Assembly (NCBI GenBank): GCA_025360585.1
Contig: JANYBW010000010.1
Coordinates: 78,949-142,948, forward strand
Source: Actinomycetes bacterium
GTDB lineage: Bacteria; Actinomycetota; Acidimicrobiia; IMCC26256; PALSA-610
DNA: 64,000 nt
Direction of reading: 5' to 3'
Below the pieces are notes generated by a model, which did no database searches, was not told the origin of the DNA, and worked only from the letters and a program-made list of their open reading frames with translations. The position numbers and the translations under genes were made by a program. Of this stretch, positions 49,475-59,469 are shown piece by piece (the first letter of the stretch is position 1; each line of letters opens with the position of its first letter).

Positions 49475-49491
49475 CCGGTACTGGTTCGCGC

Positions 49492-51429
49492 TCAGATTCG
49501 GGGAGGATCGATAGCCACGCGGATTTTGCCGACGGCGCGAGCAGCCGCGGTTGCAATCGCAAGCGCGCCTGCCAGGAACACGCCATCGGGAGCGTGCACC
49601 AAAAGTTGATTATCGGAACGATCCACACGTAACGCCGGTTCCGTCACCATGATCGCGGCAAGCTGCAACGCGCATTCACTGATCGCAGGAGCATCGCCAG
49701 TGATCTGCGCGATCGCCGCGAACGGCGGGAGTTCGTAGAGTTGGCGTCGTGCGAGTTCGGTCTCGGTGAGTAATCCCGGATTGCCATCTCGGCAGGCCAC
49801 CACGACCTCGTGCCGAGGATCATGGGTTTGCAGCAGCACTCGCCCGTCGCCGCGTTCGCGCCCACTCAAGACGTGCGACGCGCGCACCACCAACCACAAC
49901 GCCTGTTCATTCGCACCGTACCGCGCCGCGAACAGTTCGGCATCGAAATCAATGAAGGCAACTAACGATGGCCGACGGTGCCGAACCTCGCGCCGATGCA
50001 ACAATGCTTCAGTCCCGACGAGCACCGGAACGTCGGGTGCTTCAGCGATAGCGGCATCCACCACCGATGTTGCAACTCCGCCCAAGCGCAATGAGAGTTG
50101 TTCCGCGACTTTGGTGATGCCGGCGCTCAACAATCGCAGTTTCGTGCCACCACATTGCCCACAAAACGAAGGCTTCACTTCGATATCGGCGGGCGCATCG
50201 TGTTCCCACAACGGCCGTCCGTGCGCATCCCATCGGTTCAGCGCGTTGCAACTCGCGCACTTCAAAAGCCGAACGCCACCGCGCCGATTCAGGATCAGCA
50301 CCGCGAGCTCGCGCGCATCAACGGCGCGCCGCACCGAATCCACCAACTGGTCACTCAAGATCCCGGAGGTGGGATCTGATTCGCGAAGATCAATCACTTC
50401 AACCCGAGGCCATCCGCTCGCTTCGCTACTTAGCGGCAACGCCACGACCTCGGGCACCCGAGCAGCAACCGCCACACTCGGAGCCGGCGAAATCACATAC
50501 CGGCGCGCGCCGCAGGATTCGGCCCGCTCCAACACAACGTCGCGGGCATGCCACGTAGGCGCGCGCTCTTCTTGCAACGCTTCATCTGCATCATCAAGCA
50601 CGATCGCGCATTGCAGATCAGGCACGGGCGCGAACGTCGCCATCCGGCCACCGACCACGACACAACTACCTGCCGCAGCGATCCGCCACGCGTCGGTAAG
50701 GGCTGCGCGCGACGAGTCGGAGTGCAATAGCGCGACCCGCACACCGTGACTGCGTAACCAGGCTGCGAACGCCGCCGCACGCGCACCATCAGCAGTCAGA
50801 ACAATCGAAGAGCCCGAGCGCGCCAACAGCTGCCCAACCAACCGGCGACGATCGAATCGCGGCGGCCAACGCAGCACCGCGAAATCACGATCAACAACTT
50901 GTTCCATGAGCGCGTCGGCCGCCCGATCGATATCGTTCGCCGCACCAGCAAGACCACCAGCAAGACCGCTAGCAAGACCACCAGTGAGACCACTAGCAAG
51001 ACCACTGGCAAGACCACTGGGCCCGGCAAGCCCAACCCCGAGCGGGTCGGCGACCCGGCGCACCGAGCCCGGGGGAACGTTGTTCAGCGGTGAAGCGCTA
51101 CGCAACAACGGCGCGACCGGGCCGCAATAGCGATGGGCGACGAGTTCGCAGAGTTCAATCACTTGTGCCGGCGGCCCCATCGAAGACACGCTCAGCAATG
51201 GCCGCAATTTTGAAACTTCAACATCAGAGTCAACATCATCAGCTAGCACCCAGCCTCGAACCCGCCGACCGTTCAACACCACACGCACGATGGCCCCGAC
51301 TGAAACGTCGGGGCCAAGGGCATCAGGAACTAGGTAGTCGAAAGCTCGTTCGACCGCAGTTACGTCGGGCAGAACCCTACATATCCTTGCGCCTACTTCG
51401 TCCGGCGCAGCGAGGACCTCGCCACCCAT
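49492..51429 (-). CDS. priA: primosomal protein PriA, actinobacterial degenerate form
   Basis: A 645-residue protein matching PriA across its length: the 3'-DNA-binding domain (VERAFDYLVPDALGPDVSVGAIVRVVLNGRRVRGWV), a helicase core and the zinc-binding cysteines CASCNALNRW and CGQCGG. The usual Walker A (GxGKT) is absent; the equivalent region reads ARSGSSIVLTADGARAAAF, and the DEEH box is DDADE. Actinobacterial PriA is known to have lost these motifs, so helicase activity is doubtful and a role in loading replication-restart proteins more likely. I chose ATG 51429 (MGGEVLAAPDEVGARICRV). A Gly-Leu-Ala/Ser repeat linker follows the DNA-binding domain. Confidence 0.9.
   Translation of the reverse strand: MGGEVLAAPDEVGARICRVLPDVTAVERAFDYLVPDALGPDVSVGAIVRVVLNGRRVRGWVLADDVDSDVEVSKLRPLLSVSSMGPPAQVIELCELVAHRYCGPVAPLLRSASPLNNVPPGSVRRVADPLGVGLAGPSGLASGLASGLTGGLASGLAGGLAGAANDIDRAADALMEQVVDRDFAVLRWPPRFDRRRLVGQLLARSGSSIVLTADGARAAAFAAWLRSHGVRVALLHSDSSRAALTDAWRIAAAGSCVVVGGRMATFAPVPDLQCAIVLDDADEALQEERAPTWHARDVVLERAESCGARRYVISPAPSVAVAARVPEVVALPLSSEASGWPRVEVIDLRESDPTSGILSDQLVDSVRRAVDARELAVLILNRRGGVRLLKCASCNALNRWDAHGRPLWEHDAPADIEVKPSFCGQCGGTKLRLLSAGITKVAEQLSLRLGGVATSVVDAAIAEAPDVPVLVGTEALLHRREVRHRRPSLVAFIDFDAELFAARYGANEQALWLVVRASHVLSGRERGDGRVLLQTHDPRHEVVVACRDGNPGLLTETELARRQLYELPPFAAIAQITGDAPAISECALQLAAIMVTEPALRVDRSDNQLLVHAPDGVFLAGALAIATAAARAVGKIRVAIDPPRI
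50944..51015. repeat. in-frame 12-bp repeats inside priA
   Basis: Six contiguous 12-bp units of the type ACCAGCAAGACC encode four-residue GLAS/GLAG/GLTG repeats in the PriA linker. The length is a multiple of three, so copy-number change alters only the linker length. Confidence 0.85.
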
Positions 51430-51502
51430 TTCGCTCCTTCGTCGCTCCTGGGATGGCTTCGTTCCCGCACCGTTTGGATCGCGAGCACACGCGAGCCCGT
51501 TG

Positions 51503-52720
51503 CTATGCGAGAGCCTCGGCGGACTTGCGCATTTGGGTTGCGTAGGGTTCGGTGTTTTCCCACGTAAAGCCAGGGATCGCTGATTCGGCCGCAGTGTCTT
51601 TGCGACCAAAGTGCCCGTAGGCCGAAGTGCGGTGGAAGATTGGACGTCGCAGATCAAGACGGTTGATCAACGCCGCGGGGCGCATATCAAAGGTTTCTTT
51701 CACCAATTGTTCAACCTTTTCGGGCGCAATTTGTGAAGTACCGAACGTGTCGACGTAAATCGACATCGGACGCGCCACGCCGATTGCGTACGCAACTTGA
51801 GCCTCGCAGCGCTTCGCGATGCCCGCAGCCACAACCGTCTTGGCGATTTGGCGAACTGCGTACGCCGCCGAACGGTCGACCTTGGTCGGGTCTTTGCCGG
51901 AGAACGCTCCGCCACCGTGGCGGGCCATTCCACCGTAGGTATCAACGATGATTTTGCGACCGGTGAGACCGCAGTCGGCGTGCGGACCGCCGAGCACGAA
52001 TGCGCCCGTCGGGTTTACGAAGATTTCGAACTTGTCGTCGCGAAATGCTTCGGGCAAACACGGCATGATTACGTGTTCAATCAATGCGGGGCGAATGTCG
52101 GCTTCGATGCTGACGTTCGGGTGATGCTGCGTTGAGATCAGCACGGTGTCGAGGCGAACCGGCACGCCATTTTCGTATTCGAACGTGACCTGCGTTTTGG
52201 CATCGGGACGCAAAAAATTGACGGCGCCGGAGCGGCGTACTTCGGCCAATTTCGCGGCCATCTTGTGCGCGAGCCAGATCGGCATCGGCATGAGGTCTTC
52301 GGTTTCATCGCAGGCGTAACCAAACATCATGCCTTGGTCGCCGGCGCCAACTTCGTCGTACGGGTCGCCAGTTCCGGCGCGTTGCTCCGCCGCCTTGTCG
52401 ACGCCCATAGCGATGTCGGGCGATTGTTCGTCGAGCGACACCATGACTGCACACGTATCGCCATCGATGCCGTAGGCCGCGTCGGTGTAACCGATGCGCT
52501 TGATCGCTTCACGTGCAACTCGAGCGATGTTGGGACGAGCGTTCGTGGAGATCTCTCCAGCGATCACGCAAAGCCCAGTCGTGACCATTGTCTCACAGGC
52601 CACACGGCTCATTGGATCTTCCGCCAAACAGGCGTCGAGCACGGAATCGCTGATGGCGTCGGCCATTTTGTCGGGGTGGCCTTCTGTGACCGACTCCGAA
52701 GTAAAGAGGTGTTTACTCAC
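51503..52720 (-). CDS. metK: S-adenosylmethionine synthase
   Basis: A 405-residue enzyme making SAM from ATP and methionine. It starts at GTG 52720 ([25 protein letters not shown]) after a GGGAGA ribosome-binding site; the frame extends upstream but without homology. Motifs are [60 protein letters not shown], and the glycine-rich [20 protein letters not shown]. It is first of the leftward housekeeping set metK-priA-def-fmt-rsmB-rpe. No SAM riboswitch was recognised upstream, although GGGTGGC and GCCGCCC form a small stem just before the start. Confidence 0.96.
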   Translation of the reverse strand: MSKHLFTSESVTEGHPDKMADAISDSVLDACLAEDPMSRVACETMVTTGLCVIAGEISTNARPNIARVAREAIKRIGYTDAAYGIDGDTCAVMVSLDEQSPDIAMGVDKAAEQRAGTGDPYDEVGAGDQGMMFGYACDETEDLMPMPIWLAHKMAAKLAEVRRSGAVNFLRPDAKTQVTFEYENGVPVRLDTVLISTQHHPNVSIEADIRPALIEHVIMPCLPEAFRDDKFEIFVNPTGAFVLGGPHADCGLTGRKIIVDTYGGMARHGGGAFSGKDPTKVDRSAAYAVRQIAKTVVAAGIAKRCEAQVAYAIGVARPMSIYVDTFGTSQIAPEKVEQLVKETFDMRPAALINRLDLRRPIFHRTSAYGHFGRKDTAAESAIPGFTWENTEPYATQMRKSAEALA

Positions 52721-52854
52721 CCGATCTCCCAGGTTATGGAAACGTCCGGGCGGCAGTCGCCACCCTACAAGCGCCAGAGAATAGGCGCGGCCGCGGCAAA
52801 AATGCACACCGAACACAGACCCGGCCATTTCGACCATTGGCATTGATTTCACAT

Positions 52855-52907
52855 TTGACAGGTTGTTATTCGGCTATTTGGTATTTTTTCGGCTTTATGC
52901 CTATAGT
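52855..52907 (+). promoter_or_regulatory. promoter region of the giant repeat protein gene
   Basis: An AT-rich island in the 241-bp gap from metK contains TTGACA (52855-52860) with TGGTAT 18 bp downstream (52879-52884), and further on TATAGT (52902-52907). Either could be the -10. The gene starts 54 bases after the second. Which is used cannot be settled by eye. Confidence 0.45.
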
Positions 52908-52961
52908 GGGCGCAACTGCCATCAAGCAATTGCGGCATAACGTTCGACAGGCGGGCAATTC

Positions 52962-55900
52962 ATGACAGCATTCAGCGCTACGCGACACGACCGTTCCGTA
53001 TGGCTTGCTCGCGGCGCAGTTGTCTGCACACTCGCATTATCTGGCCTCGTCCCGGGTGCGGCCGGAGCCATCGTCGGCGCGCCGAGCGCGCCCCGATCCC
53101 TGACCGTGGCCGCCGGACCAGCGATCGGTCAAGCGGCTTTGCAATGGGTTGCTCCCGCCTCCAGCGGCACATCGGCAGTCACCGATTACGGCGCCGCGGT
53201 GCTTCAAGTTGGATCAACCGCTTGGTCGCCCATTACTTGGTTCGCCAGCACCACACTTTCCGCAGCGATCAGCGGTTCTTCACCTTTGGCGTGCAGCACC
53301 GCAACGCCGGGTTCGACAGGTTGCCGTTACCGCGTGAGCGCGCGGAATTCCATCGGCGCGAGCGCTGCAAGTAGTGCGGTTCTGGTGTGGAACAGTCCTG
53401 CTGCGCCCACAAGCGTTTCGGCCGCCTTCACCAGTGAAACCTCTGCGTTAGTAACTTGGTTAGCTCCGATCAACAATGGCGGATTCGGCGCGGCACTGCA
53501 ATATCAGGTGTGGTCCAAATTCGATGCGGCGACGACATGGACGTTGGTCACGACTACGAGCGCGACCTCAGCGTCGGTTGCCTGCACTGGCTTGTCATCG
53601 TGCGCGTACAAAGTCAACGCCATCTTCACCCCATCGGATGCGCCCAGTCTCGTGTTCACTGGCGCGGCGACGGCAGCCGCGGCCTTGCGGTCGACACCAA
53701 ATGCCCCTGGCCCCGTATCGATCGCGGTTGCGTCCAATGACCGCGGCACCGGGGTGGCAGTAACGCATGTCACCTGGACGGCGCCGCTCGCCGGCTCGCC
53801 GTCTTCGCTGTTTCAATGGCAACGGTGCTCAATCGCCACCGGATTTCTGACTGGTTGTGCTTCTACGAGTACCACGTGGAGCGCGTCTACTTCTACAACC
53901 AATGCAACGATCAACGATGCTTGCGGGCCAAACGCCGCGACGTGTTACTACCGCGTACGCGCAGTCCGGGTCGTCAATAGCTCTGTGTCGATCGGGCCTT
54001 GGCGCGTCAATTCGGTCAGCCCCTGGTCGCCATTTTCGATCGCGCTCGTCCCAGGGCCTGGTCTTGGCGAAGTGAGCGTGACGTTTGCGGGTCCGAGCGA
54101 AACCGGCAACGCAGGCACCGGCAACAAGCACTACACCGTGGCAACATGTTCGGCGACCTGTTCCAGCGACGCGCATTGGGTCAACACCGGGCTCAGCATT
54201 CCGTCGCCCGTCGTCGGTGGACCATTTTCTTTCGCTTGCAGCGCCAACACAACTTGCAATGTTCGCGTCACCTACTTCGATGGAACCGGCGCTTCGAGCG
54301 TAGTGAGTGCATCTGCTTCTGGGCTCGGGTCCGCGCTCGACATCATCACGCCTTCCAACAACGCGCTCACGAACGACCGCGATATCTCCGGCGACTGCAC
54401 GATCGGTTCCGGAGATGTGAGCATTGCGCTCTCCCCAGTAACCGCGAATTCTCCGTATACAGCTAGCTGCACATCGACAGGCATATGGAGCGTCCACGTT
54501 GTCGATGCCGACGACACCTACACCGCAACGGCCACCCAGCCATCACCGAGTTTGTCCTCAGCCAGCGTCGCGTTCACACTCGACACGACAGCACCTTCGA
54601 CACCGTCGACCCCTGACCTCGATGCAGCCAGCGACCTCGGCAGCTCCTCAACCGACGACATCACCAGCGACAACACACCCACGTTCACGGGTACTGCGGA
54701 CGCGAACGCGACTGTGAGGCTCTACGACGGCGCAACCCTTCTCGGGACGGTCGTCGCAACCGCGGGCACGTACTCCATCACGTCGCCGATCCTTGGCGAT
54801 GGAACGCACACGATCTCGGCAACGGCAACCGACACGGCCAGCAACACTTCCGTGCAGAGTTCTGGCTTAACCATCACGATCGACACGTCGAATATTGCAC
54901 CGTCGACTCCTGATTTGCTTGCAGCCTCAGATTCGGGTGCATCATCAAGCGACAACATCACCAACGTCGACACACCAACGTTTGTCGGCACTGCGGAAAT
55001 CGGATCCACGGTCACGATCTACAACGGGACCACGTTGATCGGCACTGGCTTCGCGACCGGTGGCAGCTACTCGATCGTTGCGTCATCGCTCGGCGACGGC
55101 ACCGCCGCGATCACGGCGCAATCCGTTGATACCGGCGGCAATGTCTCACCGCTGAGCGGCTCCTTGAGCGTAACGATCGATACCGTCATCGCGACTCCTT
55201 CAACTCCAGACCTCACCGCCGCCACGGACTCCGGTTCATCGAACACCGACGACATCACCAACGACTCGGCACCGGCATTTACGGGTTCGGCCGAGGCCGG
55301 CTCCACCGTCGCGTTGTACGACTCCAGCACCGCGTTGAGTTCTGGTGTTGCTTCCTCGGGCACCTATTCGCTCGTGAGTACAACGCTCACCGATGGCACC
55401 CACGCCTTCAAAGTACGCGCCACCGATACTGCCGGCAACGTCTCGGCCTATAGCGCGACCCGCTCCGTCGTCATCGACACGATCGCGCCGGTCGTGACAA
55501 CGACCACACCGACGGACGGCTCGTACACCAACGCATCAGCGCCGGCTTTTGCAGGAACGTGCACCACCGGCGACGGCGTCGTCACGCTGAACATTACGAA
55601 TACCACAACAACGACGGTCACAACCTCTTGCACCGCATCTGCATGGGCGACATCCGTCTTCGGCCTCAACGATGCCACGTATGGCTTCAATGCGCAGCAA
55701 ACCGACCTCGCCGGCAACACCGGGATTTCCGCAACGAACTACGTCACCATCGACACCGTTGCGCCGACCGCTCCTTCGACCCCCGATCTCATCGCGGCCA
55801 ATGACTCCGGCACTTCGTCGACCGACAACATCACGAACATCAATACCCCAACCTTTAACGGCACCGCCGAATCTGGCACCACTGTCGTGATCTACGACGG

Positions 55901-58900
55901 CACGACCGCAATCGGTAGCGGCACTGCAACCGGCGGCAGCTACAGCATCACGGTTACTGCACTCGGCGACGGCACGCACTCGATCACCGCGAAATCGTTC
56001 GACTCGGCGAGCAACGTTTCGCCACCAAGCCCAGCGCTCAGCGTCACGATCGATACTGTCATTACGACGCCGTCACAACCCGACCTCACCGCGGCCACCG
56101 ACAGCGGCACGTCGAGTAGCGACAATGTCACCAAAATCGTGACGCCCTCATTCGCGGGTACCGCCGAATCGGGCTCGACGGTCACCATCTACGACGGTGC
56201 CACACTTTCGGGCACCAGCACGGCGGCTGCGGGCAACTACACGATCACTGCCGGAACGCTGAGCGAAGGCAGCCACACGATGAAGGTGCGAGCTGTCGAT
56301 GTCGCAGGCAACGTCTCGGCGTACAGTGGCACCAGCACGATCGTCATCGACACGATCGCGCCCATCGTCACCACAACCGCACCGACCGACGGCTCATACA
56401 CCAACTCGGCGACGCCGACGTTCACCGGAACCTGCGCAACCGGCGATGGGGTCGTGACCCTCAGCCTCGTCAACGGATCCACGACGAATTTCACCACCGC
56501 GTGCACCGCTGCCGCATGGTCCACAGGCGCGAGCGGCCTGGCCGACGCGACCTACGGCTTCTTCGCCCGTCAAACCGACCTCGCCGGCAACACCGGCACC
56601 TCCGCAACGAGTCACGTCACGATCGACACCGTCGCGCCGCCAGCTCCATCCACGCCCGATCTCGCGACGGCTTCAGATAGCGGATCTTCGAGTACCGACG
56701 ACATCACGAGCGTGACGACTCCGCTCTTCACCGGTACGGCCGAGGCGGCATCCACAGTCAAGCTGTACGACGGCGCCGTCCTCATCGGCACCGGCATCGC
56801 AACTGGTGGCAACTACAGCATCACGGTCAGCGCGTTGAGCGACGGTGCTCATTCCATCACGGCTAAATCAACCGACTCGGCGAACAACGTCTCGCCACCA
56901 AGCCCGGCACTCATCGTGACAATCGATACCGCCATCGCTACCCCGTCGGCCCCGGATCTGACTGCCGCGACCGATAGCGGCGCATCGAATACGGACAATG
57001 TCACCAATGTGAATACGCCAACGTTTACCGGCACCGCCGAAGCCGGATCCACCGTCACTCTCTACGACGGCGCCACCCTCGTCGGCAGTGGCATCGCAAC
57101 TGCCGGTAGCTATTCGCTGACAAGCTCAACGCTGACCAACGGCAGCCACACGATCAAGGTCCGCGCCACCGATGCCGCCGGGAATGTGTCCAGCTTCAGC
57201 ACGACGCTCACCGTTGTGATCGACACGATCGCACCCGTCGTCACCACCACCGCCCCGACGGACTTCTCGTACACCAACTCATCGGCCCCGAGCTTCGCAG
57301 GGGCATGCACCGCGGGTGACGGCGCGGTGAGTTTGGTACTCACGAGCGCAACCACAACCACGGTCACAACCTCGTGCACGGCCGCCACCTGGACGACTTC
57401 AGTTGCCGGGCTTGCCGACGGCGCCTACAGCTTCGTGGCCCGCCAAACCGATCTCGCCGGCAACATCGGCACGTCCGCAACGAGCCACGTCACGATCGAC
57501 ACGGTTGCACCAAACGCACCGTCGACGCCGGACCTCACCGCAGCTACAGATACCGGATCGTCGAACACCGACAACAACACGAGCGTGAATACGCCAACGT
57601 TTACGGGCACTGCTGAGGCCGGATCCACCGTCACGATCTACGATGGTGTCACCCTCATCGGCACCGGCACCGCAACCGGCGGCAACTACAGCATCACCGT
57701 CAGCACACTCACCGACGGCAGCCACACGATCACCGCAAAATCCACCGATGTGGCAACGAACGTCTCAGCGCCGAGCTCGTCGCTCACCGTCACCATCGAT
57801 ACCGCAACGCCATCGGCTCCATCCGCGCCGGATCTCACCGCAGCTACCGACTCCGGCACGTCGAACACCGACAACAACACGAGCGTGAATACGCCAACGT
57901 TTACCGGCACTGCTGAGGCCGGATCCACCGTCACCATCTACGACGGTGCCACCCTCATCGGCACAGGCACCGCAACCGGCGGCAACTACAGCATCACCGT
58001 CAGCACCCTCACCGACGGCAGCCACACCATCACCGCCAAATCCACCGACACCGCCGGCAACACCTCCACCACCAGCGCATCGCTCACCATCACCAACGAC
58101 ACAACGACGCCGACGTTTGCGATCTCGGTCACGGGCGCCAACGTGATCACGACGGGCACGACCGTCTTTTACAAGCCGGGTGGCACAGGGTCGTTCTCAG
58201 TCACCACAAGCGACACCGGTTCCGGTTTCGGGACCACCGCCTTCCCCAACGCGCCGAGTGGCTGGACCAAGAGCGGAACCAACCCCTCGACCTACACGTT
58301 GGGTGCCGCATCGGCATCGTTGAATCTCAGCGGGTTCACGGGAACCGACATTGCGGGCAATACCGCAGCGCTCACCGTCACGATCACTGCCGATTCAACT
58401 GGGCCAACGAGCTCGTACTCACTCAGCGCCCCCACTGGGGCAACGATCATCGGCACCACGCTGTACTTCAAGAACAACGCCAGCGGATCGTTCGTGTTGG
58501 TCAACACCGCATCGGATGCTGGCGCGGGCGTTGTTTCAACGGCATACCCGGCAGTGGCCACCGCCAGCTGGACCCACAACGCACAGACTGTCTCCACCCC
58601 CACGGGTGGACCATTCAGTTCAACGACCTACTCCTGGATATCCGGAGCAGCTACGCCGGCTTCGGGGCCGACAACCTTCGTCGCGACTGATGCGGTCGGC
58701 AACACCACAACCACCGTCTTCACGTTCATCAACGACACGACGGCTCCAACAGCGCCGACGATCACCTTCCCAGCAAACGGTGCGAGTTACAACGCAGCAG
58801 CCTGGGCAGCCGGATGTAGCGCCAGCGTGTGCGGCGCCGATAGCGATGCCGGCTCGGGAGTCGCGACGGTGAATCTCACGATCAAGCGTTTGAGCGACAA

Positions 58901-59396
58901 TCTGTTCTGGTCTGGCTCGGCTTGGGGCGCTTCTTCGACGTTGAGCGCGGCGCTCCCGTCGTCGACAACATGGTCGCAGGCCTTGGCGGCAAGTGCACTG
59001 ACCAACGGCATCAGCTACACCGTCACCGTCACGAGCGTTGTTGACCGGCTCGGCAATACACAATCGACGACCGCGGCTTCAACATTCACCTACGACACGT
59101 CCGCTCCGACGCTCGCGATTACGGGCCTTGCCAGTGGCGGTGGAAGTAGCAAGGTCACCGTAAACGGGACAGGAAGCTCAGGCGCCAATGATGGAACGGT
59201 GACCGTCTATCTCTGCCACGTCACGAGTTGCGGAAGCGCCAACGCCACCGATACGGCAACCGTAACGGTGTCCGCCGGGACATGGACGTACTCCAGTGGC
59301 AACATTGGCGGCGGCACCTACTACGCGACTGCGACCCGCACCGATACCGCTGGCAACACGACGACCGTGACCGATTTCGGACCGTTCGTTCGATGA
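52962..59396 (+). CDS. giant secreted Ig-like repeat protein, putative adhesin
   Basis: A 2,144-residue protein with a signal peptide (basic start, hydrophobic ALSGLVPGAAGA, cleavage near residue 36). Residues ~40-470 hold three or four FN3-like domains (PSAPRSLTVAAG; WVAPASSGTSAVTDY). Residues ~543-1713 hold nine ~99-residue Ig-like domains of one type (TPDLTAATDSG, TPTFTGTAEAGSTV, TITAKSTDTAGN) and three ~92-residue domains of a second, Cys-containing type (APTDGSYTNS, ARQTDLAGNTG), in the order 1-1-1-2-1-1-2-1-1-2-1-1. The C-terminal ~430 residues are unique Ig-like modules ending TDFGPFVR. There is no LPxTG, membrane anchor or recognisable S-layer motif. It lies directly before pilT-pilB-pilC. 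Confidence 0.88.
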   Translation: MTAFSATRHDRSVWLARGAVVCTLALSGLVPGAAGAIVGAPSAPRSLTVAAGPAIGQAALQWVAPASSGTSAVTDYGAAVLQVGSTAWSPITWFASTTLSAAISGSSPLACSTATPGSTGCRYRVSARNSIGASAASSAVLVWNSPAAPTSVSAAFTSETSALVTWLAPINNGGFGAALQYQVWSKFDAATTWTLVTTTSATSASVACTGLSSCAYKVNAIFTPSDAPSLVFTGAATAAAALRSTPNAPGPVSIAVASNDRGTGVAVTHVTWTAPLAGSPSSLFQWQRCSIATGFLTGCASTSTTWSASTSTTNATINDACGPNAATCYYRVRAVRVVNSSVSIGPWRVNSVSPWSPFSIALVPGPGLGEVSVTFAGPSETGNAGTGNKHYTVATCSATCSSDAHWVNTGLSIPSPVVGGPFSFACSANTTCNVRVTYFDGTGASSVVSASASGLGSALDIITPSNNALTNDRDISGDCTIGSGDVSIALSPVTANSPYTASCTSTGIWSVHVVDADDTYTATATQPSPSLSSASVAFTLDTTAPSTPSTPDLDAASDLGSSSTDDITSDNTPTFTGTADANATVRLYDGATLLGTVVATAGTYSITSPILGDGTHTISATATDTASNTSVQSSGLTITIDTSNIAPSTPDLLAASDSGASSSDNITNVDTPTFVGTAEIGSTVTIYNGTTLIGTGFATGGSYSIVASSLGDGTAAITAQSVDTGGNVSPLSGSLSVTIDTVIATPSTPDLTAATDSGSSNTDDITNDSAPAFTGSAEAGSTVALYDSSTALSSGVASSGTYSLVSTTLTDGTHAFKVRATDTAGNVSAYSATRSVVIDTIAPVVTTTTPTDGSYTNASAPAFAGTCTTGDGVVTLNITNTTTTTVTTSCTASAWATSVFGLNDATYGFNAQQTDLAGNTGISATNYVTIDTVAPTAPSTPDLIAANDSGTSSTDNITNINTPTFNGTAESGTTVVIYDGTTAIGSGTATGGSYSITVTALGDGTHSITAKSFDSASNVSPPSPALSVTIDTVITTPSQPDLTAATDSGTSSSDNVTKIVTPSFAGTAESGSTVTIYDGATLSGTSTAAAGNYTITAGTLSEGSHTMKVRAVDVAGNVSAYSGTSTIVIDTIAPIVTTTAPTDGSYTNSATPTFTGTCATGDGVVTLSLVNGSTTNFTTACTAAAWSTGASGLADATYGFFARQTDLAGNTGTSATSHVTIDTVAPPAPSTPDLATASDSGSSSTDDITSVTTPLFTGTAEAASTVKLYDGAVLIGTGIATGGNYSITVSALSDGAHSITAKSTDSANNVSPPSPALIVTIDTAIATPSAPDLTAATDSGASNTDNVTNVNTPTFTGTAEAGSTVTLYDGATLVGSGIATAGSYSLTSSTLTNGSHTIKVRATDAAGNVSSFSTTLTVVIDTIAPVVTTTAPTDFSYTNSSAPSFAGACTAGDGAVSLVLTSATTTTVTTSCTAATWTTSVAGLADGAYSFVARQTDLAGNIGTSATSHVTIDTVAPNAPSTPDLTAATDTGSSNTDNNTSVNTPTFTGTAEAGSTVTIYDGVTLIGTGTATGGNYSITVSTLTDGSHTITAKSTDVATNVSAPSSSLTVTIDTATPSAPSAPDLTAATDSGTSNTDNNTSVNTPTFTGTAEAGSTVTIYDGATLIGTGTATGGNYSITVSTLTDGSHTITAKSTDTAGNTSTTSASLTITNDTTTPTFAISVTGANVITTGTTVFYKPGGTGSFSVTTSDTGSGFGTTAFPNAPSGWTKSGTNPSTYTLGAASASLNLSGFTGTDIAGNTAALTVTITADSTGPTSSYSLSAPTGATIIGTTLYFKNNASGSFVLVNTASDAGAGVVSTAYPAVATASWTHNAQTVSTPTGGPFSSTTYSWISGAATPASGPTTFVATDAVGNTTTTVFTFINDTTAPTAPTITFPANGASYNAAAWAAGCSASVCGADSDAGSGVATVNLTIKRLSDNLFWSGSAWGASSTLSAALPSSTTWSQALAASALTNGISYTVTVTSVVDRLGNTQSTTAASTFTYDTSAPTLAITGLASGGGSSKVTVNGTGSSGANDGTVTVYLCHVTSCGSANATDTATVTVSAGTWTYSSGNIGGGTYYATATRTDTAGNTTTVTDFGPFVR
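57541..58080 (+). repeat. two nearly identical tandem 300-bp coding units
   Basis: The last two type-1 Ig-like domains (from 57541 and from 57841) repeat with an exact 300-bp period. Long stretches match at DNA level, for example ATACGCCAACGTTTAC and AACTACAGCATCACCGTCAG. The other domains differ much more, so this pair looks recently duplicated or gene-converted. Confidence 0.85.
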
Positions 59397-59469
59397 TCAC
59401 CACCTTGCCCACCACGGTAAATGCAACGCGGTCGCTCCGGCGTTGTGTCGTAAACGAGACGAAATACTG

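Noticed and set aside
52721..52850. SAM riboswitch upstream of metK
   Set aside because: Only a small GGGTGGC/GCCGCCC stem is visible; conserved cores of SAM-I, SAM-II or SAM-IV were not recognised.
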